This document shows positions 49,593 through 58,877 of a stretch of DNA of 64,000 nt, piece after piece. The DNA comes from Sandarakinorhabdus cyanobacteriorum (GTDB lineage Bacteria > Pseudomonadota > Alphaproteobacteria > Sphingomonadales > Sphingomonadaceae). The position numbers and the translations under genes are program-made. The stretch covers positions 1 to 64,000 of the forward strand of contig NZ_NOXT01000110.1 in assembly GCF_002251755.1 (NCBI RefSeq), read 5' to 3'. Below the pieces are notes generated by a model. That model did not search any database. It was not told the origin of the DNA and worked only from the letters and a program-made list of their open reading frames with translations. How positions within the stretch are numbered: the stretch's first letter is position 1; each line of letters starts with the position of its first letter.

Positions 49593-50393
49593 ATGATCAG
49601 CGGCTGGCGCCCGAAATGGGCCATCATCATCGCCTTCTACAATGAGGAGCGCTTCATCGCGCCCACCATTGCCGCTGCGCTGGCGCAGGATCGCGATGAC
49701 ATCCTGCTGATCTGCGTTGACAACGCCTCCACCGATGGCAGCCATGCCTTGGTCGCCGGGCTGATCGCCGGCAATCCGCGCGCCATGCTGGTAACGGAGA
49801 CCGCCCAGGGCCACACCTTTGCCCTGCGGCGCGGCACGGCCATCGCGGCCGAGCAAGGCTGCGCCAACATCGCCTATTGGGATGCCGATACCCATTATCC
49901 GTCTCACTATATCAGCCGTGCCGATCAACTGCTCGGCGATGATCCCAAGACGATCTGTGTCCAGGCGTTCGACATCTATGGCCCCTACGACACCACGAAG
50001 AACCGCATCATTCGCCATCGCATGGCCATCACCGCCAGCCTGCTGTCCGGCCAGGGCCACACCGGCACCTTTGGCCAATGTTTCCGCATTGCCCCGCTGC
50101 TGGCGGCTGGCGGGCCCAAGAATGATGACTGGCCGTTCGTGCTCTATGATCACGAGTTGATGCACCGCATCCTGAAAGTCGGGCGCAGCACACATGCTGC
50201 CGATCATGTCTGCTGGCCGGCGCCGCGCCGCCAGGTGAAGGGCCATGTGCGCTGGAACCTGACCGAGCGGCTACTCTATGCCCTCACGCCCTATGCGGTG
50301 AAGGATTGGTTTTTCTATCGCTTCCTCGGGCCCCGTCTCAGGGCCAGAGGCATGTTTGAAGCCGGCTTGCGCATCCGCGACTGGGAACAATGA
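49593..50393 (+). CDS. Family 2 glycosyltransferase
   Basis: 266-aa GT-A fold enzyme. AIIIAFYNEERFI opens the nucleotide-sugar domain, CVDNASTDGS follows, and YWDADTHYP holds the DxD-type metal site near residue 96. No membrane helices are apparent. Donor and acceptor are unknown. It is followed 51 bases later by an acyl-CoA dehydrogenase. Confidence 0.87.
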   Translation: MISGWRPKWAIIIAFYNEERFIAPTIAAALAQDRDDILLICVDNASTDGSHALVAGLIAGNPRAMLVTETAQGHTFALRRGTAIAAEQGCANIAYWDADTHYPSHYISRADQLLGDDPKTICVQAFDIYGPYDTTKNRIIRHRMAITASLLSGQGHTGTFGQCFRIAPLLAAGGPKNDDWPFVLYDHELMHRILKVGRSTHAADHVCWPAPRRQVKGHVRWNLTERLLYALTPYAVKDWFFYRFLGPRLRARGMFEAGLRIRDWEQ

Positions 50394-50444
50394 CAGTGGC
50401 GCCGCTACCCCTTGCCCGCACAGTGGCGCAAAGGGAGAGCGGCG

Positions 50445-51653
50445 ATGCAACTGGCCTGGAGCAGCGATGATCTGAGATTCCGCGACGAGGTTCGCGAATT
50501 TCTCGCCAGCGAACTCACGCCCGAACTGAAGGCCGCTGCCGCCGGCATGACCAGCGTCTATGCGCCGCCGCCGGTGGCCATCGCCTGGCAGAAGAAACTC
50601 CATGCCAAAGGCTGGGTGGCGCCCAGTTGGCCGGTGGAATGGGGGGGCTGCGACTGGTCGGTGGCCCGCCGCTACATCTTTGCCCGCGAAACCAGCGAAG
50701 CCGGCGCGCCGCCCTTGTCGCCGATGGGTCTGGGCATGTGTGGCCCGGTGCTGCTGCACTATGGCACCGAGGAGCAGAAGCGCCGTCACCTGCCGCCCAT
50801 GCTGGCTGGCGACATTTTCTGGTGCCAGGGCTATTCTGAGCCCAATTCGGGCTCCGACCTCGCCTCCCTGCAGATGAAGGCGGAGCGCGATGGCGATCAC
50901 TTCGTCTGCACCGGCCGCAAGATCTGGACGACCCATGCCCATTATGCCGACTGGATCTTTTGCCTGGTGCGCACCACCCGGCTCGAGAAACCGCAGCTCG
51001 GCATCAGCTTCCTGCTGATCGACACGAAATCCCCCGGCGTATCGGTGCGCCCGATCATCTCTCTGTCGGGAGAGCATGTGCAGAACGAAGTGATCTTCGA
51101 CGACGTGCGCGTGCCGGTGGCCAATGTCGTCGGCCAGATCGATGATGGCTGGACGGTGGCCAAATATTTGATGGAGTTCGAACGTGGCGGCCATGCCTAT
51201 GCCCCGTCGCTGATCAAGCGGGTTGATGTGCTGCGGCGTCACCTTGCCGAAACCGGCCAGGCCATGCCCGGGCGGCTGGCGGCCTTGCGCACCGAGATCG
51301 AGGCGCTGGACGCGCAGGAGCTGATCTTCAACGCCGGCCTGTCGAATGGAGCAGCCCCCGGCCCGATGGCATCGGCCCTGAAGATCATCGGCACCGAACT
51401 CAGCCAGCGCCTGACCGAGTTGGAGGTGGAGGCCGCCCTGCCCCATGCCATCATCTTCCAGCCGCACCGCACCCTGCCGGGCGGCGATGTGCCCGGCTAT
51501 GTGCCGCCAACCGATGGCCTGGGCGTTGGCCCCGATTGGGCGGCGAGGGCCATCCCCAAATATTTCAACGACCGTGCCGGCTCCATCTATGCCGGCACCA
51601 ACGAGATCCAGCGCGGCATCCTCTGGCAATATCTGGCGCGGCGGAACGGCTGA
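50445..51653 (+). CDS. Acyl-CoA dehydrogenase
   Basis: 402-aa flavoprotein introducing a 2,3-double bond into an acyl-CoA. The FAD-binding QGYSEPNSGSDLASL and WTTHAHYADW segments are in the middle domain, and the C-terminus ends SIYAGTNEIQRGI. The usual catalytic Glu position there is Ala, so the base lies elsewhere, as in many FadE-type enzymes. The start at 50445 follows AAGGGAGAG. It resembles proteins that act on branched or cyclic acyl chains; the substrate is unknown. Confidence 0.9.
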   Translation: MQLAWSSDDLRFRDEVREFLASELTPELKAAAAGMTSVYAPPPVAIAWQKKLHAKGWVAPSWPVEWGGCDWSVARRYIFARETSEAGAPPLSPMGLGMCGPVLLHYGTEEQKRRHLPPMLAGDIFWCQGYSEPNSGSDLASLQMKAERDGDHFVCTGRKIWTTHAHYADWIFCLVRTTRLEKPQLGISFLLIDTKSPGVSVRPIISLSGEHVQNEVIFDDVRVPVANVVGQIDDGWTVAKYLMEFERGGHAYAPSLIKRVDVLRRHLAETGQAMPGRLAALRTEIEALDAQELIFNAGLSNGAAPGPMASALKIIGTELSQRLTELEVEAALPHAIIFQPHRTLPGGDVPGYVPPTDGLGVGPDWAARAIPKYFNDRAGSIYAGTNEIQRGILWQYLARRNG

Positions 51654-51977
51654 TCATCCCACCAATATCTGGCGCACGTCGCCGCGACAGCGCACCGATT
51701 GCACCAGCAGATAGACGCTGAGGAAGCCGGCACCGCCCAGGAAGGCGAGCAACGCCAGCGCGCTGCCGCCGGCCGTCCAGCGATGGCGCCAGCCCACCCA
51801 CAGGCCCGACAGGGTGAGCATGAACATGAAATCGAAATTGAACTGGCCCTGCCAGCCGCCAGCCTGGATGGCGCCGAAGAAGGGCGGAAACAGGTTGGGA
51901 TCGGCCATGAACACCGGCGCGGTGTAGACCGACAGCGCGACAAAGCTCAGCACACACCAGATCCGGAACAGTATCAT
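51654..51977 (-). CDS. Small membrane protein, DUF2834-like
   Basis: 107-aa protein with three hydrophobic helices (ILFRIWCVLSFVALSVYTAPVF, a middle FMFMLTLSGLWVGW, and a final GAGFLSVYLLVQSV). Size and the ADPNLFPPFF...FNFDFMF pattern resemble DUF2834 proteins. The start at 51977 follows an AAGGGAG site. Function unknown. Its stop touches that of the acyl-CoA dehydrogenase on the other strand. Confidence 0.6.
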   Translation of the reverse strand: MILFRIWCVLSFVALSVYTAPVFMADPNLFPPFFGAIQAGGWQGQFNFDFMFMLTLSGLWVGWRHRWTAGGSALALLAFLGGAGFLSVYLLVQSVRCRGDVRQILVG

Positions 51978-52045
51978 CGCCGGCACTCCCTTGTTGTTGC
52001 TGTCACGCTGGCAGGCGCACGGAAGCGCTGCAATTACGTGCCACG

Positions 52046-52831
52046 TCAATTTCCGGTGAAGCGCCCCGGCCGCCGTTCGCGGAAGGCCGCCACTGCTTCG
52101 GCAAAATCATCGCCCTGGGTCGCCAGCAGCCATTGATCGGCATCGGCATGCAGCACGGCAGCATCCAGCGCATGGGCAAGCGCGGTGATGCTGCGCTTGA
52201 TCATCTGCACGGCCAGCGGCGGCAGCGCCGCCAGTTCGGCCGCCAGCGCCATCGCCCGGGCATCGGCGCCGCCATCGGGCACGATCTCGTCGATCAGGCC
52301 CCAGTCGGCCAGCTCTGCCGCCCCGTGCAGCGCTCCCATCATCACCAGCCGCTTGGCCCGCGCTGGCCCGACCAGCGCCACCACCGGCCCCAGCGCGTGC
52401 CACATCAGGTTGATGCCGATCTTCACCTCGCCATAACCCAGCCGGGCGCTCGCCCCGGCGATGCGGAAATCGCAGGCGGTGGCAAGGCAGGTCGCGCCGC
52501 CGGTGGCGATGCCTTCGATGGCACACACGGTCGGCTGGTCGATCCCCATGACAGCCCGCATCACCCGCGCGCCCAGTTGTGCCGCCCGCCGCGCCTCGGC
52601 CAGCGGTGCCGGGCTGGCCATCCGCGCCTCCATCTCGCCGATATCGGCACCGACGGAAAAATCCCGGCCGTCCCCGCGCAGCACGACGGCGCGCACATCA
52701 CCGCGCCCCCGCATCCCGTCGGCCAGCTGCTCGATCTCGGCCAGCATGGCCTGGGTCAGCGCGTTGCGCCGTTCGGGCCGCGCCAGGCTGATGACCGCAA
52801 TCCCGTCCGCCACCTCCAGCCGCACCGCCAT
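52046..52831 (-). CDS. Enoyl-CoA hydratase/isomerase family protein
   Basis: 261-aa crotonase-fold protein. The oxyanion-hole segments SVGADIGEME near residue 60 and ATGGATCLATACDFRIA near 110 are present, but the second catalytic Glu position is not obviously conserved, so the exact reaction is open. It probably hydrates a 2-enoyl-CoA in a beta-oxidation route with the neighbouring dehydrogenases. It lies one base downstream of the serine dehydratase stop on the same strand. Confidence 0.87.
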   Translation of the reverse strand: MAVRLEVADGIAVISLARPERRNALTQAMLAEIEQLADGMRGRGDVRAVVLRGDGRDFSVGADIGEMEARMASPAPLAEARRAAQLGARVMRAVMGIDQPTVCAIEGIATGGATCLATACDFRIAGASARLGYGEVKIGINLMWHALGPVVALVGPARAKRLVMMGALHGAAELADWGLIDEIVPDGGADARAMALAAELAALPPLAVQMIKRSITALAHALDAAVLHADADQWLLATQGDDFAEAVAAFRERRPGRFTGN

Positions 52832-52832
52832 C

Positions 52833-54173
52833 TCAGCACTCCACCACGTTGACCGCCAGCCCGCCCTGGCTGGTTTCCTTGTACTTGTGGCTCATGTCGA
52901 TCCCGGTCTGCCGCATCGTCTCGATCACCTGGTCCAGGCTCACCCGGCCCTGCCCCGGCCGGTGCAGTGCCAGCCGCGCCGCATTGGCCGCCTTCACCGC
53001 GCCGATGGCGTTGCGTTCGATGCAGGGGATCTGCACCAGCCCGCCGACCGGATCGCAGGTCAGGCCCAGATTATGCTCCATGCCGATCTCGGCGGCGTTG
53101 GCGACCTGTTGCGGGCTGGCGTTCCACACCGCGGCCAGCCCGGCCGCTGCCATCGAGCAGGCGACGCCCACCTCGCCCTGGCAGCCCATTTCCGCGCCGG
53201 AGATGGAGGCGCGGCTCTTGTAGAGCAAGCCGATGGCGCCAGCCGTCAACAGGAAGCGCTGCCGCTGTTCCGGCGTTTCGCAATAATGGCGCATCACCGC
53301 CGGCAGCACGCCGGCCGCGCCATTGGTGGGCGCCGTCACGACCTGGCCGCCGGCGGCATTTTCCTCGTTCACCGCCATGGCAAACACGTTGAGCCAATCG
53401 AACAATCGCTCCGGCTCGTTGGCGCCCTGGCCCTTGCGCAGCTGCCGCCACAGCAGCGGCGCGCGCCGCTCCACCTTCAGGCCGCCGGGCAAAATGCCGT
53501 CTGTCTCCAGCCCGCGGGCGATGCAGGCCAGCATCACCTCGGCCACCTGGGTCAACCCGGCCAGGGTTTCGGCACGGGGGCGGATCGCATCCTCGTTGGC
53601 CAGCACGATGGCATCGAGGCTAAGGCCGTGTTGCGCCGCGATGGCCAGAAGCTCGGCAGCGCTGGTGAAGGGATAGGGCACATCATGTCCGGCAGCGACC
53701 CGGTCGGCAGGGGCCGGCGCTTCCAGCTGGCGGCGGCTGGCGATGAAGCCGCCGCCGGTGGAAAACCAATCCTCCCCGCGCCATTCCGCCCCATCTGCCC
53801 AGAGCGCCAGCCGCATGGCATTGGGGTGGAGGAGATCGCGGGTCACGTGATCGAGGTGAATGTCGGCCGCCGGATCAAAGCCCAAGCCCGGCGCCAGTTC
53901 GCCGCTGGCCGTCAGCGCCGCCAGATCGGCTTCGGCGCGGCCGCCGTCAAACGTCTCCGGTTCATGCCCCAACAGGCCCAGCGCGGCGGCGCGCAGCGTG
54001 CCATGGCCCAGCCCGGTGAAGGCGAGGCTGCCTTGCAGCGTCACCACCACCCGGGCACCGGCAGGCCAGTCACGCAGGCCGCGCCGCCAGCGCGCCGCGA
54101 TGCGCATTGGCCCCACCGTGTGCGAACTGGATGGGCCCACCCCCACCCGAAACATGTCGAGCACCGAAAGCAT
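52833..54173 (-). CDS. sdaA: L-serine ammonia-lyase (iron-sulfur type)
   Basis: 446-aa enzyme deaminating L-serine to pyruvate with a [4Fe-4S] cluster. The N-terminal beta domain starts MLSVLDMFRVGVGPSSSHTVGP. The alpha domain contains the cluster cysteines in MGCQGEVGVACSMAAAG and TCDPVGG and the final SQGGLAVNVVEC. The single-chain form has normal length. The start at 54173 opens the conserved region; the frame continues upstream but has no support. It is divergent from the fused acyl-CoA dehydrogenase. Confidence 0.94.
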   Translation of the reverse strand: MLSVLDMFRVGVGPSSSHTVGPMRIAARWRRGLRDWPAGARVVVTLQGSLAFTGLGHGTLRAAALGLLGHEPETFDGGRAEADLAALTASGELAPGLGFDPAADIHLDHVTRDLLHPNAMRLALWADGAEWRGEDWFSTGGGFIASRRQLEAPAPADRVAAGHDVPYPFTSAAELLAIAAQHGLSLDAIVLANEDAIRPRAETLAGLTQVAEVMLACIARGLETDGILPGGLKVERRAPLLWRQLRKGQGANEPERLFDWLNVFAMAVNEENAAGGQVVTAPTNGAAGVLPAVMRHYCETPEQRQRFLLTAGAIGLLYKSRASISGAEMGCQGEVGVACSMAAAGLAAVWNASPQQVANAAEIGMEHNLGLTCDPVGGLVQIPCIERNAIGAVKAANAARLALHRPGQGRVSLDQVIETMRQTGIDMSHKYKETSQGGLAVNVVEC

Positions 54174-54230
54174 GGCGGCAGGGTGTGGCACGGGTGGTGG
54201 CAATGTCCAGCCCTCTGCTGATCGGACCGA

Positions 54231-54256
54231 TTTGACACAATTGACGAAAATTGCGG
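54231..54256. promoter_or_regulatory. Divergent intergenic control region
   Basis: TTTGACACAATTGACG contains two TTGAC boxes nine bases apart, and CAATT-GACGAA-AATTG forms an imperfect operator-like repeat. It lies between the minus-strand serine dehydratase and the plus-strand acyl-CoA cluster and is AT-rich compared with its surroundings. Confidence 0.3.
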
Positions 54257-54379
54257 GATTCAGCGTTGATTTCCCGAGCGAAATGCCAAGACCGCCCGCC
54301 ATTTGCGACCATGACAGATTTTGCCCCTGTAGGACAGGAGAGCTGGCAAAGCGCGCGCATCCGGTCCAGCGTGGCGGGC

Positions 54380-56272
54380 ATGGACAATGTGCTGATCGAT
54401 CAGATGGCCCGGCTGCTGGCGCGCGAGGCGACCGATGAGCGGCTGCGGCAGGCGCGCGCCGGCCACAATGAGGATGGCTGGCAGGCGCTGGTTGATGCCG
54501 GCCTGCCGCTGGCGCTGGCCAGCGAACCCCATGGCGGCCTGGCGCTGGACCCCTTGAGCGTGATGGCCATCACCCGCGCCCATGGCCGGGTTGGCGCGCC
54601 GTGGCGGCTGTCGGCCGCCATGCTGCTGCACGCGCCGCACTGCGATCCCAATTTGTGGACCCCGGCGCTGGCCAGCGCCAAGCTGGCCGGGCTGATGGAC
54701 AGCGTGCTGGAAATGACGCTGGAATGGACGCAGACCCGCCAGCAGTTCGGCAAGCCGCTGGCGAAGAACCAGGCGGTGCAGCACAGCCTTTCCATCATGG
54801 CGGCCGAAACCGCTGCGGCCGGCGCGGCCGCCAACCTCGCCGCGCTGGCGCTGGCCCATCCGGCCAGTGCGGCGCTGGCCGTTGCCGCCGCCAAGGCGCG
54901 CGCCAGCGAGGCGGCGGGCATCGTGGCGGCGCTGGCCCACCAGCTGCACGGCGCCATCGGCGTGACGGCGGAGCATCGTCTGCACCTGTTCACCCGCGCG
55001 CTGTGGCAATGGCGGGACCGGGCCGGCGCCGAGCATCAGCATCACGCCACGCTGGGCGCCGCCGCGCTGGCCGGCGGCAGCGTGTGGGCCCTGGCAACGC
55101 GCGAAGCCACGGCGAGCAGCGGCCCGGCGGCCATCCCGCCCGGCGAGCGTTTTCGTTTTCCGGCCGTGGCCGAACAGCCGGCGCAGGCCGCACTGCGGGC
55201 CGAGGTGCGGGCCTTTCTGGCCGGGGCGCTGGCCGGCCTGCCGCCGGAAACCCGCGCCCACAGCTGGAACGGCCACAGCCCGGACTTCAGCCGCCAGCTG
55301 GGCCAGCGCGGCTGGCTGGGGATGACCTGGGCCAAGGCGGTTGGCGGGCATGAGAAGAGCGCGCTCGACCGGCTGGTGGTGATCGAGGAGCTGCTGGCTG
55401 CCGGTGCGCCGGTGGCGGCGCACTGGATCGCCGATCGGCAGACCGGGCCGCTGCTGCTCAAATATGGCACCCCCGAACAACAGGCGCGCCATCTGCCGGC
55501 CATCGCGCGCGGCGAACTTTTTGCCTGCATCGGCATGAGCGAACCCGGCGCGGGATCGGACCTGGCCGCCCTTTCCACCCGCGCCCGCCCCGTGGACGGC
55601 GGCTGGCGGATCAGCGGCACCAAGCTGTGGACCACCTATGCCCACAAGGCGCAGGTGATGCTGCTGCTCTGCCGCACGGGGGACGGCCAGCGGCACGAGG
55701 GGCTGAGCCAGCTGCTGGTGCCGATGGACTCGCCGGGCCTGAGCATCCGGCCAATCATCGATCTGATGGGCGAACATCATTTCAACGAAGTGCATTTCGA
55801 TGATGTGTTCGTGGGCGCTGACGCGCTGGTGGGGGCCGAGGGCAATGGCTGGGCCCAGGTGATGAGCGAGCTGGCCTATGAACGCTCCGGCCCGGAACGC
55901 TTCCTGTCGACCCTTGTGCTGCTGGAGGAGCTGGTGCGGGCGCTGGGGCCCAAGGCGCCGGCCGCAGCGCATGCCCCGATCGGCCGCCTGACCGCGCATC
56001 TGATGGTGCTGCGCCAGATGGCGCGCGGGATGGCCGCCCTGCTGGAAGCCGGCGAGGATCCGGCGCTGGAAGCGGCGATGGTGAAGGATCTGGGCGCCAC
56101 GTTCGAACAATCCATCCCCGACATTGCCCGCGCCCTGTTGCCGGGCGACGCGCCGGCCAGCCTGATCGCCACGCTGAACGCCACCATCCACATCGCGCCG
56201 ATGGTTTCGCTGCGCGGCGGCACCCGGGAGATTTTGCGCGGCATCATCGCGCGGGGATTGGGTGTGCGCTGA
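54380..56272 (+). CDS. Tandem-fused acyl-CoA dehydrogenase
   Basis: 630-aa fusion of two acyl-CoA dehydrogenase modules. The first (about 1-245) has the N-terminal helical domain and the C-terminal helical domain (EWTQTRQQFGKPLAKNQAVQH, then HQLHGAIGVTAEH), but the middle beta domain is missing. The second (about 260-630) is complete, with CIGMSEPGAGSDLAALSTRA and KLWTTYAHKAQ. Its C-terminus reads LRGGTREIL, without the usual catalytic Glu. Fusion of a shortened and a full module resembles heteromeric dehydrogenases for bulky acyl-CoAs such as steroid side chains. The start is uncertain (54311 is an alternative). It heads the plus-strand cluster. Confidence 0.85.
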   Translation: MDNVLIDQMARLLAREATDERLRQARAGHNEDGWQALVDAGLPLALASEPHGGLALDPLSVMAITRAHGRVGAPWRLSAAMLLHAPHCDPNLWTPALASAKLAGLMDSVLEMTLEWTQTRQQFGKPLAKNQAVQHSLSIMAAETAAAGAAANLAALALAHPASAALAVAAAKARASEAAGIVAALAHQLHGAIGVTAEHRLHLFTRALWQWRDRAGAEHQHHATLGAAALAGGSVWALATREATASSGPAAIPPGERFRFPAVAEQPAQAALRAEVRAFLAGALAGLPPETRAHSWNGHSPDFSRQLGQRGWLGMTWAKAVGGHEKSALDRLVVIEELLAAGAPVAAHWIADRQTGPLLLKYGTPEQQARHLPAIARGELFACIGMSEPGAGSDLAALSTRARPVDGGWRISGTKLWTTYAHKAQVMLLLCRTGDGQRHEGLSQLLVPMDSPGLSIRPIIDLMGEHHFNEVHFDDVFVGADALVGAEGNGWAQVMSELAYERSGPERFLSTLVLLEELVRALGPKAPAAAHAPIGRLTAHLMVLRQMARGMAALLEAGEDPALEAAMVKDLGATFEQSIPDIARALLPGDAPASLIATLNATIHIAPMVSLRGGTREILRGIIARGLGVR

Positions 56273-56353
56273 CAGACTGGCAAAAACCGCAATCGACGCG
56301 GCTCGGCCGGCGGCGCAGGGTGCGCCACGTTCCAGACCACAGGAGACACGACG

Positions 56354-57607
56354 ATGGCTGAAGCCTATATCATCGACGCCGTGCGCACCCCGCGCGGCAT
56401 TGGCAAGGTTGGCAAGGGGTCGCTGGCCGACATGCACCCCCAGCATCTCGCCGCCGCCGTGCTGAAGGCCGTGGCCGACCGCAATGCGCTCAACACCGCC
56501 GAAGTGGATGACATCATCTGGTCCACCTCCACCCAGAAGGGCCGGCAGGGCGGCGACCTCGGCCGCATGGCGGCGCTGGATGCCGGTTATGACCTGAAGG
56601 CCAGCGGCATGACGCTGGACCGGTTTTGCGGCGGTGGCATCACCTCAGTGAACCTGGCCGCCGCCCAGATCATGAGCGGCATGGAAGATCTGCTGATCGC
56701 CGGCGGCACCGAGATGATGAGCTATACTGCCACCATGGCCCAGGAAGAGCGCGCCGCCGGCCTGCCGCCGATGATGATGGGCAGCGGCAACGCCCGGTTG
56801 CAGCGCCACCACCCGCAGAGCCACCAGGGCGTGTGCGGTGATGCCATTGCCAGCATGGAGGGCATCAGCCGCCAGGATGTCGACGCGTTGGGCCTGGAAA
56901 GCCAGAAGCGTGCGGCCGTGGCCATCGCCGAAGGCCGCTTCGCCAAGAGCGTCATTCCGGTCTATCGCGAGGATGGCACGCTGGCGCTGGATCGCGAGGA
57001 GTTCCCGCGCCCGCAGACCACGATGGAAGGCCTGTCGCAGCTGGAGCCGAGCTTTGCCAAGCTGGCCGACATGCCGCTGGACCAGGCCGGCACCACCTTC
57101 CGCAAGCTGATCAACGCCAAATATCCCGATCTGAAGATCGAGCATATGCACCATGCCGGCAATTCGTCGGGCGTGGTCGATGGCGCGGCGGCCGTGCTGC
57201 TGGCCAGCAAGGCCTATGCCGAAAAGAACGGGCTGAAGCCGCGCGCCCGCGTGGTGGCGATGGCCAATATGGGCGATTGCCCGACGCTGATGCTCAACGC
57301 CCCGGTGCCGGCCGCCCGCAAGGTGCTGGCCAAGGCCGGCCTGACGGTGGACGACATCGATCTGTGGGAAATCAACGAAGCCTTTGCCGTGGTGGCGGAA
57401 AAATTCATCCGTGATCTGAAACTGGATCGCGACAAGGTGAATGTGAACGGCGGCGCCATCGCGCTGGGCCACCCGATCGGGGCGACCGGTTCGATCCTGA
57501 TCGGCACCGTGCTGGATGAACTGGAACGCCGCGACCTGAAGCGCGGACTGGTGACGATGTGCGCCGCCGGCGGCATGGCGCCGGCCATCATCATCGAACG
57601 CGTCTGA
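56354..57607 (+). CDS. Thiolase (acetyl-CoA acetyltransferase family)
   Basis: 417-aa thiolase cleaving or forming a 3-ketoacyl-CoA. Nucleophile Cys92 lies in DRFCGGG, GHPIGATG holds the catalytic His, and the second Cys lies in MCAAGGMAPA; NEAFAVV is also intact. ATG follows CAGGAGA. It lies 81 bases after the fused dehydrogenase and is followed by a palindromic repeat and a CoA-transferase. Confidence 0.93.
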   Translation: MAEAYIIDAVRTPRGIGKVGKGSLADMHPQHLAAAVLKAVADRNALNTAEVDDIIWSTSTQKGRQGGDLGRMAALDAGYDLKASGMTLDRFCGGGITSVNLAAAQIMSGMEDLLIAGGTEMMSYTATMAQEERAAGLPPMMMGSGNARLQRHHPQSHQGVCGDAIASMEGISRQDVDALGLESQKRAAVAIAEGRFAKSVIPVYREDGTLALDREEFPRPQTTMEGLSQLEPSFAKLADMPLDQAGTTFRKLINAKYPDLKIEHMHHAGNSSGVVDGAAAVLLASKAYAEKNGLKPRARVVAMANMGDCPTLMLNAPVPAARKVLAKAGLTVDDIDLWEINEAFAVVAEKFIRDLKLDRDKVNVNGGAIALGHPIGATGSILIGTVLDELERRDLKRGLVTMCAAGGMAPAIIIERV

Positions 57608-57610
57608 TCA

Positions 57611-57667
57611 TCCCCCTCTCCCGTTCGGGGAGAGGGTGGCGAGCGCAGCGAGCCGGGAGAGGGTTTG
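57611..57667. repeat. Intergenic palindromic repeat (family C)
   Basis: CCCTCTCCCGTTCGGGGAGAGGG forms a hairpin and is followed by TGGCGAGCGCAGCGAGCCGGGAGAGGG. The element fills the gap between the thiolase and the CoA-transferase, and its last GGGAGAGGG acts as the ribosome-binding site of the next gene. Confidence 0.7.
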
Positions 57668-57668
57668 C

Positions 57669-58877
57669 GTGTACAATCTTCTCTCCGGCCTCACCGTGGT
57701 GGAGGCGGCGGCCTTTGTCGCCGGTCCGACCGGCGGGCTCTATCTGGCGCAGATGGGGGCCGAGGTCATCCGCATCGACCAGATTGGCGGCGGGCCGGAT
57801 CACCAGCGCTGGCCATTGAGCGCCGGCGGTGACAGCCTCTATTGGGAAGGGCTGAACAAAGAGATGCGATCCATCCAGATCGATCTGGCGCGGCCCGAAG
57901 GGCGGGAACTGGCGCAGGCGCTGGCCACCGCACCGGGGGACGACAAGGGCCTGTTCCTGACCAATTTTCCGGTGGATGGCTTTATGTCCCACAAAGCGCT
58001 CGCCGCCCGGCGGCCGGATATCATCAGCGCGCGCATCATGGGCTGGGCCGATGGCAAGCCGGCGCTGGATTATACCGTCAACGCCGCCGTGGGCGTGCCG
58101 GGGATGACGGGGCCAGTGGGGGATAACCGCCCGGTCAATGCCGTGCTGCCGGCCTGGGATCTGCTCGGCGGGGCCTGGGCGGCCTTTGCCATGGTCAGCG
58201 CGCTGCATCGGCGGCGGCAGACGGGCGAAGGCGCCGAAATCCGGGTGCCATTGTCGGATCTGGCCGCGACCTCCCTGTCGCATCTGGGATTTGCTGCGGA
58301 GGCGCTGCTGCAGGGCGACCGTGGCCGGCTGGGCAATGATCTGTTCGGTGCCTTTGGCCGGGATTTCGCCACCGCCGATGGCACACGCGTCTATCTGGTG
58401 GCGATCACGCCGAAACAATGGCGCGGGCTGGTGCAGGCGCTGGATCTGGCCGACGCCATTGCGGCGGTGGAGGCGAGCACCGGGGCCGATTTCGCGCGGG
58501 ACGAGGGCGCGCGCTTCACCCACCGCGCCCGGCTGTTTCCGCTGTTCGAAGCCGCCATTGCCAAGCGGGCCCTGGCTGCACTTGGCCCGCTGCTTGATGC
58601 CGCCGGGGTGACCTGGGGCCCCTATCAATCGCTGGCCGAGGCGGTGCGCGGCGATGCCCGGCTGTTCACCGCCAACCCGCAGTTCCAGACCATCACCCAC
58701 CGCTCCGGCCTGACCTATCCGGCGGCCGGCCCGGCGGCGACCCTGGCGGGGGAGGCACGCGGCGCGGTGCGGCCGGCGCCGAAACTGGGGGCGGACACGG
58801 ACGCGGTGCTGGCCGAACTGCTCGGGCTGTCCGGCGGCGCCATTGGCCGGCTGCATGATGCGGGGCTGGTGGCATGA
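57669..58877 (+). CDS. Family III CoA-transferase (CaiB/BaiF)
   Basis: 402-aa enzyme moving CoA between carboxylic acids. It begins LLSGLTVVEAAAFVAGPTGGLYLAQMGAEVIRID, the family's conserved start, and PAWDLLGGAWAAFA holds the probable catalytic Asp. GTG 57669 was chosen because it opens the conserved region and follows GGAGAGGG, which is part of the upstream repeat. Its stop overlaps the hydratase start (ATGA), suggesting sequential steps on one CoA ester. Confidence 0.88.
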   Translation: MYNLLSGLTVVEAAAFVAGPTGGLYLAQMGAEVIRIDQIGGGPDHQRWPLSAGGDSLYWEGLNKEMRSIQIDLARPEGRELAQALATAPGDDKGLFLTNFPVDGFMSHKALAARRPDIISARIMGWADGKPALDYTVNAAVGVPGMTGPVGDNRPVNAVLPAWDLLGGAWAAFAMVSALHRRRQTGEGAEIRVPLSDLAATSLSHLGFAAEALLQGDRGRLGNDLFGAFGRDFATADGTRVYLVAITPKQWRGLVQALDLADAIAAVEASTGADFARDEGARFTHRARLFPLFEAAIAKRALAALGPLLDAAGVTWGPYQSLAEAVRGDARLFTANPQFQTITHRSGLTYPAAGPAATLAGEARGAVRPAPKLGADTDAVLAELLGLSGGAIGRLHDAGLVA

